This document shows, one piece after another, positions 1 to 11,710 of a stretch of DNA of 64,000 nucleotides. Both the position numbers and the translations under genes were made by a program. Each line of letters opens with the position of its first letter. The first letter of the stretch is position 1. The notes under the pieces are model-generated. The model was not told the origin of the DNA and made no database searches. It saw only the letters and a program-made list of their open reading frames with translations. Source of the stretch: Diabrotica undecimpunctata (lineage: Eukaryota > Arthropoda > Insecta > Coleoptera > Chrysomelidae); contig NC_092812.1 in the NCBI RefSeq assembly GCF_040954645.1, forward strand, positions 4,278,001 through 4,342,000. Direction: 5' to 3'.

Positions 1-3
1 TCG

Positions 4-2121
4 CTAGCATTGTCGGTGTATTTCTCCGAATGCAGTCATCATTTTAGTTGCACGGTCCATCATGGACATCATCTCCATCATCTTCCTATTGTACTCCGTA
101 TGAAACGAAGCAATAAGTGTGGCAGCATCTTGCATGGTAGGAGCTGCTTCTTCTGTAGTTGTTTTGGCAGCTTGAGCATAGCTGAAGCCCGTTGTTGTTG
201 TTGCTGGTGTGATCGGTTTGCTCGCCGGTTTTACGGGGGCAGGGATCTTCTTCTTGGGAGCTTTGGAGCATCCTCTGTAGTTGGCTGTGTGTGCTTGGTC
301 ACAGTTGGCACATTTTGGGGCTGTTTCCTTGCTCTTTTCACAATCATTGCTTAGATGGTTTTCACCACACTTTACGCATCTGGAGACGCAGTGGCAGGCC
401 TTAGAACTATGATAGTAGCCCTGGCAGTTAAAACACTGTAGGGTGTCCTTTGTTGTTTTGAATTCATCTTCAAAACGAACTCTCATGAAGCACAAATTTG
501 TGACTCCGCGTATTTTTTGTATGTCATCCTCTTTGAGGGTGATCAGGAAGAAAGGCAAGATCTGTTTTCCTTCTTTTTTAGAGTACATGTTGCTGACTCT
601 TGTTACGTCAACATTTTTTTCTTTTAGTTCGTTGAGAATTACATCTGTTTTAGTATTTGCAGATAGCCCTTTTAATATGACCCTCTTTAGTTTTTCATTG
701 TCAATTGGGTAGGCAATATACTCTACCTTAGGTGTGTGTTCTTCTAGTATTTTGACTACTCCTAGGTAGTCTTCCCTTGACTTTGTATTTATTACAATGG
801 TTCTACCAGATCTGGCGAACTTATTGTCTGATATAATACCTGCTTTTGCCGCTTTTTGCAGGATTGCTTGATGTTCTGCGACCGTCTTTAGGATGATCGC
901 AGGAGGTTTCGGTTTTCTTACGTTAACCTCGGCAGGTTTTTGAGGGGTTTCGTCGTTCTCTTTTTCTACTTGGGTTTCTTTTGGAGTCTCCAAGTTTTTG
1001 TGGGCTTTTTGCTCACTTCTTTTTTTCAGATCTTTGGCGGCTTTTGTGAGCGCTTCGTCGTTCCTTTCTTGGATCTTTTGAGTTTGTTTTTCTGCAACAC
1101 TCAAAGATTTTTTTGGTTTCTCGTTACTGTTTGTGGGTTTCTCAGTAACGGTGCCTATCTTTGCCTTTTCTTTTTTTTGGACTTTTGTCCATCCTGCTTC
1201 GTTTTTCTCCGTTTCTTTTTCCTGTGTTTTCCGTTGTTCTTTCGGCTTTACTGCGCCTCCAGACGTGGAAGGAGTGGCTTTTTCCATCTTGCGTGGAGTT
1301 TCTTCTCTAGGCTTGTGAGTTTCCCACAGGGCCTTATCCCTTTCTTTTTCTTCCTGTACCAGCTTTTCATTTCGCTCGGTCAGGGCCATTATATGGCCGA
1401 TCAGTTTCTTGATTTCTTTGTCCTTCTCTTGATTCTCCTTCCTTAACTCAGTCATCTGAGTTAGGAGATCCTGGATTTGGGCCTGCCCCTGTTTTTCGCG
1501 CTGGCGACTCTCTTTCTGCAGTTGTCTTATCTGCTCTGTTAACAGGTCTACCGATTTGTAAAGACCGCTTTCGTCTTTATCCTTTGATTTTTTGGATACT
1601 TCTTCTTCATCAGAGAGTTCTGCAGTTGGCCTTTGCCTTTTTTGTTTTTTGCCTACCTCCGGCTCGGCATCGTAGACGATGGAGATGATGTCCACCGTGG
1701 GGGCTTTCATTTCGATGTTACTTTCATCTAGTGGGGGCGGGGCTTCGGCGCTTAATGTTGCGTCCGTCTGGGCGTTCAGGTGGTCGTCCGACTGGACGTT
1801 CAGGTAGTCGTCCGACTGGACGTTCTGGGGTTCGTCCGACTGGACGTTCTGGGGTTCGTCCGACTGGGCGTCCATGGTGGTTGAGACGCTATCGTCTGTT
1901 TCCACCTCGCTGTATGCTTCATCTTCGTTCGGGACGAACGATTCATCATCGGAGGTATCTTCGATTAACTCGGATTCAGGGGATAATTTAGATGTGAAGT
2001 TGTTATATAGCTTAATCGCTGAAGCAACCGTAGGGGTGAGTGACTCGGAATAGTCACCTTCATCTTTTTCTTGTGATGTCACCTGCGTGACATCACTTTT
2101 TTGGGGGGGAATTTCACTCAT
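4..2121 (-). CDS. Jockey-type ORF1 (Gag-like nucleic-acid-binding protein)
   Basis: This 705-residue protein should coat the element's RNA and help deliver it to the nucleus for target-primed reverse transcription. Residues 1-150 are acidic and contain 8-residue repeats (VQSDEPQN type). About residues 190-400 are charged, Lys/Glu-rich and likely coiled coil. A domain at about 440-570 resembles the fold that precedes the knuckles in X-element and Juan ORF1 proteins. Three zinc knuckles follow: CFNCQGYYHSSKAC (CX2CX4HX4C), CVKCGENHLSNDC (CX2CX3HX4C) and CANCDQAHTANYRGC (CX2CX3HX6C), an order typical of Jockey-clade ORF1. The start ATG at 2121 is the first in frame after the leader. The reading frame has no break. 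The C-terminal Met-rich tail ends at a TAG. Function is inferred from the family. Confidence 0.85.
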   Translation of the reverse strand: MSEIPPQKSDVTQVTSQEKDEGDYSESLTPTVASAIKLYNNFTSKLSPESELIEDTSDDESFVPNEDEAYSEVETDDSVSTTMDAQSDEPQNVQSDEPQNVQSDDYLNVQSDDHLNAQTDATLSAEAPPPLDESNIEMKAPTVDIISIVYDAEPEVGKKQKRQRPTAELSDEEEVSKKSKDKDESGLYKSVDLLTEQIRQLQKESRQREKQGQAQIQDLLTQMTELRKENQEKDKEIKKLIGHIMALTERNEKLVQEEKERDKALWETHKPREETPRKMEKATPSTSGGAVKPKEQRKTQEKETEKNEAGWTKVQKKEKAKIGTVTEKPTNSNEKPKKSLSVAEKQTQKIQERNDEALTKAAKDLKKRSEQKAHKNLETPKETQVEKENDETPQKPAEVNVRKPKPPAIILKTVAEHQAILQKAAKAGIISDNKFARSGRTIVINTKSREDYLGVVKILEEHTPKVEYIAYPIDNEKLKRVILKGLSANTKTDVILNELKEKNVDVTRVSNMYSKKEGKQILPFFLITLKEDDIQKIRGVTNLCFMRVRFEDEFKTTKDTLQCFNCQGYYHSSKACHCVSRCVKCGENHLSNDCEKSKETAPKCANCDQAHTANYRGCSKAPKKKIPAPVKPASKPITPATTTTGFSYAQAAKTTTEEAAPTMQDAATLIASFHTEYNRKMMEMMSMMDRATKMMTAFGEIHRQC
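1761..1876 (-). repeat. 24-bp coding tandem repeat in ORF1
   Basis: About 4.7 copies of a 24-bp unit (core gtccgactggacgttc) lie in frame within ORF1 and encode 8-residue acidic repeats. Adjacent units are identical or differ by a few bases, so the array probably expanded recently. Confidence 0.85.
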
Positions 2122-2645
2122 CTTGCCGTAAGGCAGTGAACATAAGTGTTCAAAACTAAGATTGGAGTTTATTACTCAGAAGACTCTGTTTTTTTCTCTC
2201 CGCCAAGCCGCTGCCTGACGGTTTTCCTGGGTGTCGTCCCAGCAACCTCACGGTAGTTCACTCCCTGATTTCTCAGGGAGGGATCCTCTTGAAGTTTCTC
2301 TCACCTCAGAGGCAGGGGCCGTTTCTGTCCGACTTAGAATACAAATTACTAAGCCTTACAGTGTCATCCCTGTCGACCCACTGAGATGAACCCGAATTTT
2401 TCGTAAACACGAAGCTATCAAAAGCCTCCTACGAGGAGCCCATAAAGGCAACCCCTCGAGGTTTAACTTAATGACAGCCTCGCATCCACTCTTCACTTAT
2501 TTGGAAAACAAGTGCCTGTGTCACGCACGGTGTCTTACACACCGGGAGCTGAGAAGCTCCGTTGGCAACAGGTCAGTTGTCCCCACCTAAGTACACTTCG
2601 CTGACTCGCGTCCGTATCGTCCGACTGCTAGAGCCGAACTCTCTG

Positions 2646-3113
2646 ATCTGATCCCAGAATGATTTGTAGATGAAAAAGATATCAATATATTCTTAAATTT
2701 ACTATTTCGTCGTGGGTAATATTATATTCAACAACGATGCCAAATTTCTGATACTAAAATGATTGATAATGAAAGTGGGATATACATTTTCATGTATATA
2801 ATGGCAGCGAGTAAACGGTAAAACCCTGAACTAAATATATATAATATTTTCACTGTACCATCATTTTAGACTCAAACATTTTCTGGAATAAACTTATATA
2901 ACTCAGTAAGGGATAAAAAGAGAAAGCGGATATTTTAAAATACCAACACGGTATCAAGACTCTAATCAATGAGATGGTTAAAATTCTTGTAACAAGTACG
3001 GAAAAACAGTTATTAAGGTCTTGTAAAGTAGCGTCGATATACAGATGCTACTTTGCAAAACGATGCTAAATTGATGGTAAAAGCATAATGTATCGATGCG
3101 AAAATGATAGTAG

Positions 3114-3117
<4 letters not shown>
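2646..3117. other. Non-coding AT-rich stretch
   Basis: I see no open frame with family resemblance here. It holds short loose repeats around 'gatgctaaattgatgg' and 'cgatgc', but nothing I can name. Confidence 0.5.
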
Positions 3118-3166
<49 letters not shown>

Positions 3167-3177
3167 CATAACATAAC

Positions 3178-3242
<65 letters not shown>
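3118..3242. repeat. (TA)n microsatellite, two blocks
   Basis: Two pure TA runs (about 3118-3164 and 3179-3242) are separated by four units of 'acata'. Frames through it give only Ile-Tyr repeats, which are not genes. Confidence 0.95.
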
Positions 3243-3246
<4 letters not shown>

Positions 3247-3894
3247 ATGATGTATTGTTTGTTTGAATGATGAGCAATGAGTATTTTTTAATAATATAGG
3301 GTTTTTATCGCGGTTCTCAAATGTAAATTTAAAATAAACTATCTTTAAATTGAAATTCTTATGAAACTAATTAAATTCTATAGACAATGTAAAATTTAAA
3401 CAAAATATCTTCAAAATTGAAATTGTTATGACACTAACTAAATTATATTAACAAAATTTTGTACCTTTCTGTCACTGAATGCCTAAATGAACTGTTTTCC
3501 ACTATATAGATTATAATCACCACTCAAATGTCTTCTTCTTAGCTTCGGTTATCCCTGTTTTTGTGAAATTACTTTTTCCAATTATCAGCTTCCACCAATT
3601 TAAGATATTTTTCTTCACAGCATTTATAAACCACCAAGCAAACCAGCAACAGCATTTATTTTTATTCTTCTTTTCAATATATCAATATCCAATCACCAAA
3701 ATATCATTTAATTTTAATATTTAATTAATACTTCTTCCATTATCATCATTTATACATAACATAATTTTTAATCTTCAATATTATTTTCTTTATACTGTTT
3801 CTTAATATTGATTTAACTCACTATATTGAACAATTGTAACTGATTGACTGCCTCTAACTAATTTTCATACTAAAAAAAACTCATAACTAACTGA
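3243..3894. other. Non-coding AT-rich stretch
   Basis: There is no recognisable gene. Two nearly parallel phrases ('aaatttaaa..atatcttaaa' around 3325 and 3395) suggest an old short duplication. Confidence 0.4.
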
Positions 3895-4042
3895 ATCGAC
3901 TTTCTTACTAAACTTTCTGACTGCTTGACTTAAACTTTCTGACTGACTGACTTAAACTTTCTGACTGACTGACTGACTTTCTGACTGACTGACTGACTTG
4001 ACTTAAACTTTCTGACTGCTTGACTTAAACTTTCTGACTCCT
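3895..4042. repeat. GACT-rich tandem repeat
   Basis: A unit of about 22 bp (ttgacttaaactttctgact) recurs, with inner runs of 'gact' expanded to different lengths. It is a compound minisatellite. The 4043-4282 stretch after it is AT-rich and shows nothing I can assign. Confidence 0.85.
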
Positions 4043-4604
4043 TTGAATCCAAATCACCGGGTATTTATATCTTTTTGGATGTTCCAGAACCATCTGCTAA
4101 GAAATCATGTTCCATTTGTTCTATTAAATAGATGTCTGAATTTTCTGGAACAAACCATTTCGCAAACAAAGCCATCTCCGGTGATCTAGAGAATTCCTTA
4201 CTTATCTATCCAGAATTTTGTTGGCATTTAGGCTTTTCAGATCAGAGTATACATTTAAATCAGTAACTTATATAAATTAAACATTTTAATTTAATAAATT
4301 ACACATTTTAAACAACATATTATCATTATAACCCCACTTTATATTCGTAATTATTCTTAAACGTCACTTCAGAGTATATATATCTGGTTGCCTAGTCACA
4401 TGGCTCACTTAAATATATCTACAACATCATAATTACTAAAAAAATACTTTTTATATGCTAATTTCTTAAAAATGCCCTCACATAAATATATTTTTATTAA
4501 ATTCTCTAGTATATAACTTCTGAAAATAACCAAATACTTGTTATATCTAAAATTATCTAGTATATAACTTATAAATTATTTTCTTTAAACACCAATCATA
4601 TCAA

Positions 4605-4610
<6 letters not shown>

Positions 4611-4679
<69 letters not shown>
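4611..4679. repeat. (TA)n microsatellite
   Basis: A pure TA run abuts the pogo-like fragment of duplication copy 1. Confidence 0.95.
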
Positions 4680-4682
<3 letters not shown>

Positions 4683-4689
4683 ATATGTT

Positions 4690-4958
4690 ATTGATTTTGT
4701 CATAGAAATAGTGTGATTAATACCTTTATGCGGGTCTTTGATCTTTCCAAAACATTTGGAATAGTCTATTGCTTCAGGGTTCCATGGATACAATCCAGAT
4801 GCTTTAAAGCCATTAATTATGGAATCTGATTTTAATTGACTAATGGCTGTGTTTAGTACCGATGCAAAATTCTCTTTGGTAACTACTGAGTTCGGGTTTT
4901 CGCGTCTAAACAACTGAGAGAGATGATAGCTAGACCAAATATACAGCAATCTTGCCAA
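4690..4958 (-). pseudogene. C-terminal tail of a pogo/Tigger-like transposase, copy 1
   Basis: About 90 residues read in one minus-strand frame and include GFKASGLYPWNPEAIDYSKC. Phrases of this kind follow the DDE catalytic core in pogo- and Tigger-type transposases, where the protein cuts and pastes element DNA. The catalytic residues themselves are absent: only the region after the core survives. Upstream, above 4958, the frame is lost in AT-rich sequence; downstream it runs into the (TA)n array. It is a fragment with no sign of activity. Confidence 0.7.
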
Positions 4959-4974
4959 ATTAAAATGTAAATAA

Positions 4975-5440
4975 ATTTATTTACTTATAGTTTCTGAAAA
5001 TCTTAATATTTCGGATTTTTGTGAAAGTGGCCAATCACTAGTGACCGGCCAACAACTGTACCCGTTACCCTATCTGTTTTTGAACTGTATTAATAAATTA
5101 ATAGTTAGTTTTAATTGCCCTACGGATAAAAGTGAAACATCTGAGTGGTAGAAACGAGGTGAACTTTTTGCGCTGGACGGGTGATTAAGAACGATAAACA
5201 ATAATAATTATCAACAAAAACAATAGGTATGTTATTCAGGTTTCGGTAAAACTATACAGAATTATAAAGGCTGAATTTATTTGTTGTTTTGTTATTGATT
5301 GTATTTGTATTTACAAGCGGTAGAAGTCGAAACTGGTTAGGATCGAGAATTGTTAAGATTTAACTGTTGAGGTGGGTGCGGTGCTTATCGCGATCCGTAA
5401 CCGTTACATCCAAATACTTTAATTATTTGAATAAAGATAG
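4975..5440 (+). other. Probable 5' leader of LINE-A, copy 1
   Basis: No frame is conserved here. The stretch lies between the pogo fragment and the LINE-A ORF1 region and includes less AT-rich patches ('gtgaccggccaacaactgta', 'ggtgggtgcggtgc'). I infer a 5' untranslated region; the exact LINE-A 5' end is not visible. The same sequence recurs at about 7604-8069. Confidence 0.4.
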
Positions 5441-6312
5441 CGGATGGTAATGTTGATGAATATGATAAAAGAAAAAGCAAAGAGGAGATAGACATATTTA
5501 GCAGGAGCAGAAAAGTGAACCGAATACCAGACAGGTCGAAACCATCAACGAATGAAACCAGCAGCCAGAACGAAATGATGGAACTAATGAGACAATTAGC
5601 AAGCTATAATAAAAAGAAAAACAAGAACCTGGAAGATATAAAAAAATACAATGGGTTATATCATTAAGGAACTAAAAGAAATTAGGAAGGAAACTAGTTA
5701 ATACAAATTTCAAATGAAAAAAATAATAAGAGTAAATGAAAATCTAAAGAAAGAAATTACTACGATGAAACAAAAAAAGATAAAATAGAAATAACCTTGG
5801 AAGCATGTCAGAAAGAAAAGAAGAAAAATAACCTAATAATGAGAGGCTTACCAATAGACACAATAGAAGCAAAGCAACTAGAGAACTTCATAGAAACAAA
5901 AATGGGAGTAAAATCAGAAATAAATAGGGCACAAAAGATAAATGAAACAATGTGTGTTATCGAATGTAATAAATTCGAACATAAAATGAAAATACTAAAA
6001 GCCAAAGGTAAATTAATGAACTATAAGCAACATAGAGTATATATAGAATGTGACCTAACATTAAAGGAGATAGAAATACAAAGAAATCTTAGGAAGATAG
6101 CAGCAGATGAAAAGACTAATGGAAAAAGGACAACAATTGTATATGGTTTCATAGTTGTTGAAGTCATTAGGTGGAAATGGAATCAAAAACAAGCCGGATA
6201 GAAAAAGTAACATACAATACAGAACCAACTTGTTCAAAAAACTAGCTGAAGAAAACACAACAATGACGGACCGAGAAACAAAACAGGCAGAGAACAGGGA
6301 CATGAGCGGATC
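5441..6312 (+). pseudogene. LINE-A ORF1 (L1-like RNA-binding protein), copy 1
   Basis: Several frames together spell an ORF1 protein of LINE elements: a charged, probably coiled-coil part (about 5510-5790, with stops), then an open 134-codon part (5797-6201) with KKKNNLIMRGLPIDTIEAKQ and HRVYIECDLTLKEIEIQRNL. This matches the layout of coiled coil plus RRM-like domain seen in L1-type ORF1 proteins that chaperone element RNA. The last part shifts frame near 6150. It is cut at 6312 by the R1-like insertion. LINE-B in this window (27.2-31.4 kb) has a related but different ORF1. Confidence 0.65.
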
Positions 6313-6857
6313 ATTTTTTTTTTTCGTCTTTATAGAAGGGGTGTCTGGAATCTTCAAAAGACATCTCAGTCCAGGGCGCCGCCTGACTAACTTTAGTGCA
6401 GGATTCGTTCTTCGTACTCCCGGCGATAGTTCCCGAGGTACTTTAAAATGCCCTCTCGTCGCCGAGTCTACGCCAAACGCCTACCTGCTAAACCAGACCC
6501 TCTTCTGTCATCCAGCGATCCGGAAGCGGAATGGCCGCTGTAAGGCCGGCATCACTTCCGAATCACTACCTTTATTCATTCATTCTCCATTCATACACAT
6601 CCACACTCTATTCATCAGCAAGGAGGTTCCCTGTCTCGTTCCAGGTAGCGCGTAGAAGACACTCATCGCTCCTAGTTCGGCATTATTTCCAGATGGGCAT
6701 TTCCTGCTTTCCCACAGTCTGACTCACGCATTCCAACTCACACAGTGTGACCCACTTTTCTAGCTTCACCTTTCAGCATCATTTACTCTTACCTTTAGCA
6801 TTGGTTTAGCAGTCTTTCTTTCTCTTCCTTTTTCTGAATCACTGCACGGATATAGCT
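6313..6857 (-). mobile_element. R1-like 3' end, duplicated fragment
   Basis: The sequence from the poly-T run (minus-strand poly-A) through 545 bp of 3' untranslated region matches 8942-9488. It carries no coding part. It exists only because the tandem duplication breakpoint fell inside this element. Confidence 0.88.
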
Positions 6858-7197
6858 TTTTAGGATAGATATTTTAATTTAATAAATTACACATTTTAAA
6901 CAACATATTATCATTATAACCCCACTTTATATTCGTAATTATTCTTAAACGTCACTTCAGAGTATATATATCTGGTTGCCTAGTCACATGGCTCACTTAA
7001 ATATATCTACAACATCATAATTACTAAAAAAATACTTTTTATATGCTAATTTCTTAAAAATGCCCTCACATAAATATATTTTTATTAAATTCTCTAGTAT
7101 ATAACTTCTGAAAATAACCAAATACTTGTTATATCTAAAATTATCTAGTATATAACTTATAAATTATTTTCTTTAAACACCAATCATATCAATATAT

Positions 7198-7311
<114 letters not shown>

Positions 7312-7318
7312 ATATGTT

Positions 7319-7587
7319 ATTGATTTTGTCATAGAAATAGTGTGATTAATACCTTTATGCGGGTCTTTGATCTTTCCAAAACATTTGGAATAGTCTATTG
7401 CTTCAGGGTTCCATGGATACAATCCAGATGCTTTAAAGCCATTAATTATGGAATCTGATTTTAATTGACTAATGGCTGTGTTTAGTACCGATGCAAAATT
7501 CTCTTTGGTAACTACTGAGTTCGGGTTTTCGCGTCTAAACAACTGAGAGAGATGATAGCTAGACCAAATATACAGCAATCTTGCCAA
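7319..7587 (-). pseudogene. C-terminal tail of a pogo/Tigger-like transposase, copy 2
   Basis: This is the second copy of the fragment at 4690-4958, with an identical translation up to the (TA)n array. It arose by the tandem duplication, not by separate transposition. Confidence 0.7.
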
Positions 7588-8069
7588 ATTAAAATGTAAA
7601 TAAATTTATTTACTTATAGTTTCTGAAAATCTTAATATTTCGGATTTTTGTGAAAGTGGCCAATCACTAGTGACCGGCCAACAACTGTACCCGTTACCCT
7701 ATCTGTTTTTGAACTGTATTAATAAATTAATAGTTAGTTTTAATTGCCCTACGGATAAAAGTGAAACATCTGAGTGGTAGAAACGAGGTGAACTTTTTGC
7801 GCTGGACGGGTGATTAAGAACGATAAACAATAATAATTATCAACAAAAACAATAGGTATGTTATTCAGGTTTCGGTAAAACTATACAGAATTATAAAGGC
7901 TGAATTTATTTGTTGTTTTGTTATTGATTGTATTTGTATTTACAAGCGGTAGAAGTCGAAACTGGTTAGGATCGAGAATTGTTAAGATTTAACTGTTGAG
8001 GTGGGTGCGGTGCTTATCGCGATCCGTAACCGTTACATCCAAATACTTTAATTATTTGAATAAAGATAG

Positions 8070-8941
8070 CGGATGGTAATGTTGATGAATATGATAAAAG
8101 AAAAAGCAAAGAGGAGATAGACATATTTAGCAGGAGCAGAAAAGTGAACCGAATACCAGACAGGTCGAAACCATCAACGAATGAAACCAGCAGCCAGAAC
8201 GAAATGATGGAACTAATGAGACAATTAGCAAGCTATAATAAAAAGAAAAACAAGAACCTGGAAGATATAAAAAAATACAATGGGTTATATCATTAAGGAA
8301 CTAAAAGAAATTAGGAAGGAAAATAGTTAATACAAATTTCAAATGAAAAAAATAATAAGAGTAAATGAAAATCTAAAGAAAGAAATGACTACGATGAAAC
8401 AAAAAAAGATAAAATAGAAATAACCTTGGAAGCATGTCAGAAAGAAAAGAAGAAAAATAACCTAATAATGAGAGGCTTACCAATAGACACAATAGAAGCA
8501 AAGCAACTAGAGAACTTCATAGAAACAAAAATGGGAGTAAAATCAGAAATAAATAGGGCACAAAAGATAAATGAAACAATGTGTGTTATCGAATGTAATA
8601 AATTCGAACATAAAATGAAAATACTAAAAGCCAAAGGTAAATTAATGAACTATAAGCAACATAGAGTATATATAGAATGTGACCTAACATTAAAGGAGAT
8701 AGAAATACAAAGAAATCTTAGGAAGATAGCAGCAGATGAAAAGACTAATGGAAAAAGGACAACAATTGTATATGGTTTCATAGTTGTTGAAGTCATTAGG
8801 TGGAAATGGAATCAAAAACAAGCCGGATAGAAAAAGTAACATACAATACAGAACCAACTTGTTCAAAAAACTAGCTGAAGAAAACACAACAATGACGGAC
8901 CGAGAAACAAAACAGGCAGAGAACAGGGACATGAGCGGATC
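8070..8941 (+). pseudogene. LINE-A ORF1 (L1-like RNA-binding protein), copy 2
   Basis: This is the duplicate of 5441-6312 with the same frame breaks; the 134-codon core is at 8426-8830. It is the copy joined, across the R1-like insertion (8942-11711), to the LINE-A ORF2 that resumes at 11712. The first 14 bases on each side of the insertion repeat (8928-8941 and 11712-11725). Confidence 0.65.
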
Positions 8942-9505
8942 ATTTTTTTTTTTTTCGTCTTTATAGAGGGGGTGTCTGGAATCTTCAAAAGACATCTCAG
9001 TCCAGGGCGCCGCCTGACTAACTTTAGTGCAGGATTCGTTCTTCGTACTCCCGGCGATAGTTCCCGAGGTACTTTAAAATGCCCTCTCGTCGCCGAGTCT
9101 ACGCCAAACGCCTACCTGCTAAACCAGACCCTTTTCTGTCATCCAGCGATCCGGAAGCGGAATGGCCGCTGTAAGGCCGGCATCACTTCCGAATCACTAC
9201 CTTTATTCATTCATTCTCCATTCATACACATCCACACTCTATTCATCAGCAAGGAGGTTCCCTGTCTCGTTCCAGGTAGCGCGTAGAAGACACTCATCGC
9301 TCCTAGTTCGGCATTATTTCCAGATGGGCATTTCCTCCTTTCCCACAGTCTGACTCACGCATTCCAACTCACACAGTGTGACCCACTTTTCTAGCTTCAC
9401 CTTTCAGCATCATTTACTCTTACCTTTAGCATTGGTTTAGCAGTCTTTCTTTCTCTTCCTTTTTCTGAATCACTGCACGGATATAGCTGTGTATGTTAGT
9501 CCAAA

Positions 9506-11697
9506 CTATTTATTTTCAATCATTCTCTCAATCATTTCTCTCACTGTAACAAAATTCACACATGTCTCTCTCTCCATTCTGTTCCTTTCCACTATCCATC
9601 TGCTGCAATCTAACACCGTATGTGTCACAGTGTCCGAGTATCCACAGTATAGGCATTCATCTGTATCATCCTTTCCGATCCTATAGAGGTAGGCCCTAAA
9701 ACACCCGTGTCCTGTGAGCACCTGCGTCAGAAAATAATCCATTCGCCTGTGGCCACAGTCCACCCAATCTCTTATGTTCGAGATCAGCATTTTCGTCCAC
9801 TGTGCCACATCTTCCGTGTTGTTCCATTCTTCTTGCCATCTTTTAACTGACCTTTCCCTTTCCTGTCTTTTCTCGGCCACAGTAAGGTTTGGACCTCTTC
9901 TCTCATAAAGCTCTTTTCTTTCCACCGCCAAAACATGCAACGAAACACATCCAGTGATGGTCCATAAGGCTGCCGCAGACACAGTCCTGTAGGCGCATGC
10001 CACTCGCAACAGACTTGTTCTGTCTACTCGTGTCATGAGACTCCTACAGGCAGTTATCTCTACCGCCTCGCTCCAGACTGGTGCCGCGTAGAGGACGATC
10101 GATTGTACAACACCGTGTAAGACCCTTCTCCTTTCGGATTTGGGTCCTCCAATGTTCGGCATCACCCTCCCCAACTCAGCCGTACTATTCGCAGCCTTCC
10201 GGACCACCTCCCGCACGTGCTCTCCCCATTTTCCATTCTGGTGCAATGTCACTCCTAGATACTTTACTTGTTTCTTAGGTGTTAGACATGCTCCCGCACA
10301 TTTTAATTCAATATTTTGCCTATTCCTTGTCCCCTTCAGAATGATGGCTTCGGTTTTCTCTGTCGCAAGTTTCAGTCCGTGCTGCGTCATCCATTTCTTT
10401 ACGACGCCGCCTGCGTTTCTAACCCGGTATTTGAGATCTGGCTCATCCCGGGCCACTACCAGTACAGCGAGGTCATCCGCGAATGTGAAGGGGGTTGTAC
10501 CCTCTCCGTATTCACAGTGCATAACCCCGTCATATGCCAGATTCCATAGTGTCGGGCCCAAGACAGATCCCTGGGGTACCCCGGCCGTCACGTCCACGAT
10601 CGTGCCCTTTTCCACCATAATCCTTCTCTCGGACAGATACTCCGCCACCACATTCATCAGGTAACCAGGACATTCTCTCTCCTCCATTGCCTTCATTACC
10701 TCGTTCCACTGCAACGTATTGAATGCATTCTTAACATCAAACAACAGCAGAGCCGCCCAGCGATGTTCATCCCCTCTGTTGCGCAATGCTTCGAGTACAC
10801 TCATGATTGCATTAATCGTACTTTTCCCTTTACAAAAACCAAATTGCCTCCTTGATAAACCACCTGACCTCTCAATCATGTCGTCTATGCGTACTCGCAG
10901 CATTCTTTCATACAGCTTACTGATGCATGGAAGCAGACAGATGGGGCGATACTTTTCCCTAGCTTTGGGAAGCAGTATTAACCTCGATGTCCTCCAAGGC
11001 TCAGGAAAGGTTTGTGCTTCTAGCAGTGCATTCATATGTTCCAGAAGCCACGCAGGTTCCACCCGTCCTAGACCCTTTACCGCCTCAGGTGGTATCTGAT
11101 CTAGTCCTGGGGACCTACAAGTCTTCAATTAACCCAATGCCTCGATAAGTTCATCCATGGTAAAGGGTACAGCTCTCTCAGCTCCTTCATCCCTCCATAC
11201 ACCATGACATCTGCCGTCCGGAAAGAGCTCTCTTGTTACCTCAAGCTTTTTATCCATAGGCATTTCGTAAGGAGAATACGCATGGAACTTCTTCATGACG
11301 ATCTTGTACCCCTGACCCCAGATGTCCTCATCCAGCTGTTCACACAACTCTTTCCAGTGCCTTCTTTTTTCTGTACGGATTTTCCTGTACAGTTCCCTCT
11401 TCCTTGCGCGGTACTCTTCCTCGATCTCCTCGATGATCTCAGGGTTGATTCCTGCTCTACCTCTTGCTCTTGTTAACCTTTTTCTCATTGCTATACATAC
11501 ATTTCTTAGTGCCTTGATGTCCGCATTCCACCAATATGGCATCCTGTTGACATCTTAGTGACCAATCTTGCTTCCCTCCATCGCTTCTTTAATGACTCTC
11601 TCCAGGCTTTCTACTGTCGGTGATTGACCCTGTATTATGCTCACTCTCCATTTAATTAGCTCCTCGTATACTTTCCAGTCATTCCCATCGCAGATGG
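9506..11697 (-). pseudogene. R1-type ORF2 fragment: reverse transcriptase and C-terminal knuckle
   Basis: One minus-strand frame runs 2.2 kb with no frameshift but two in-frame TAA codons (11555-11557 and 11129-11131). It begins inside the linker between endonuclease and reverse transcriptase (MPYWWNADIKALRN). It then shows the RT blocks: SPGLDQIPPEA, RPICLLPCISKLYE, GVPQGSVLGPTLWN and the catalytic FADDLAVLV. It ends with a CCHC-like knuckle (CLYCGYSDTVTHTVLDC). These blocks match RTs of the R1 clade, which copy element RNA at a nicked target. The endonuclease is absent. With two stops and no 5' half the copy is dead, yet the rest of the frame is well kept. Confidence 0.85.
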
Positions 11698-11710
11698 GAA
11701 TGACTGGAAA
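11672..11710. repeat. Perfect 39-bp palindrome at the R1-like 5' junction
   Basis: Arms of 18 bp (tttccagtcattcccatc at 11672-11689 and its exact reverse complement at 11693-11710) flank a 3-base loop 'gca'. The inner arm is element sequence, continuous with the ORF2 frame. The outer arm abuts the right target duplication. Confidence 0.95.

Larger units (their letters stand above)
1..2645 (-). mobile_element. 5' part of a Jockey-clade non-LTR retrotransposon
   Basis: The minus strand carries an intact ORF1 (4-2121) preceded by about 520 bases of less AT-rich leader (2122 to about 2645) that reads as the element's 5' untranslated region. The composition drops back to AT-rich host-like DNA after about 2645, which I take as the 5' boundary; I found no target duplication because the 3' end lies off the window. 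ORF2 (endonuclease and reverse transcriptase) would lie before position 1. Clade assignment rests on the ORF1 zinc-knuckle architecture. The intact 705-codon ORF suggests a fairly young copy. Confidence 0.8.
4283..6857. repeat. Tandem segmental duplication, copy 1
   Basis: From 'attttaattt' at 4283 to 'atatagct' at 6857 this segment matches 6871-9488 almost base for base. The offset is 2588 before the (TA)n array and 2629-2631 after it; the shift comes from TA length and a poly-T length change. I counted only about half a dozen substitutions, so the duplication is recent. It contains a pogo-like transposase tail, LINE-A ORF1 and 545 bp of the R1-like 3' end. Confidence 0.93.

Noticed and set aside
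940..1446. 168-codon plus-strand frame rich in Phe, Leu and Cys
   Set aside because: It is the complement of the Lys/Glu-rich part of the Jockey ORF1, which has clear motifs; antisense of such sequence gives long Phe-rich frames.
1761..1876. Regular 24-bp repeats that might suggest a CRISPR array
   Set aside because: Units are contiguous with no unique spacers, lie in frame in ORF1, and the context is a eukaryotic retrotransposon.
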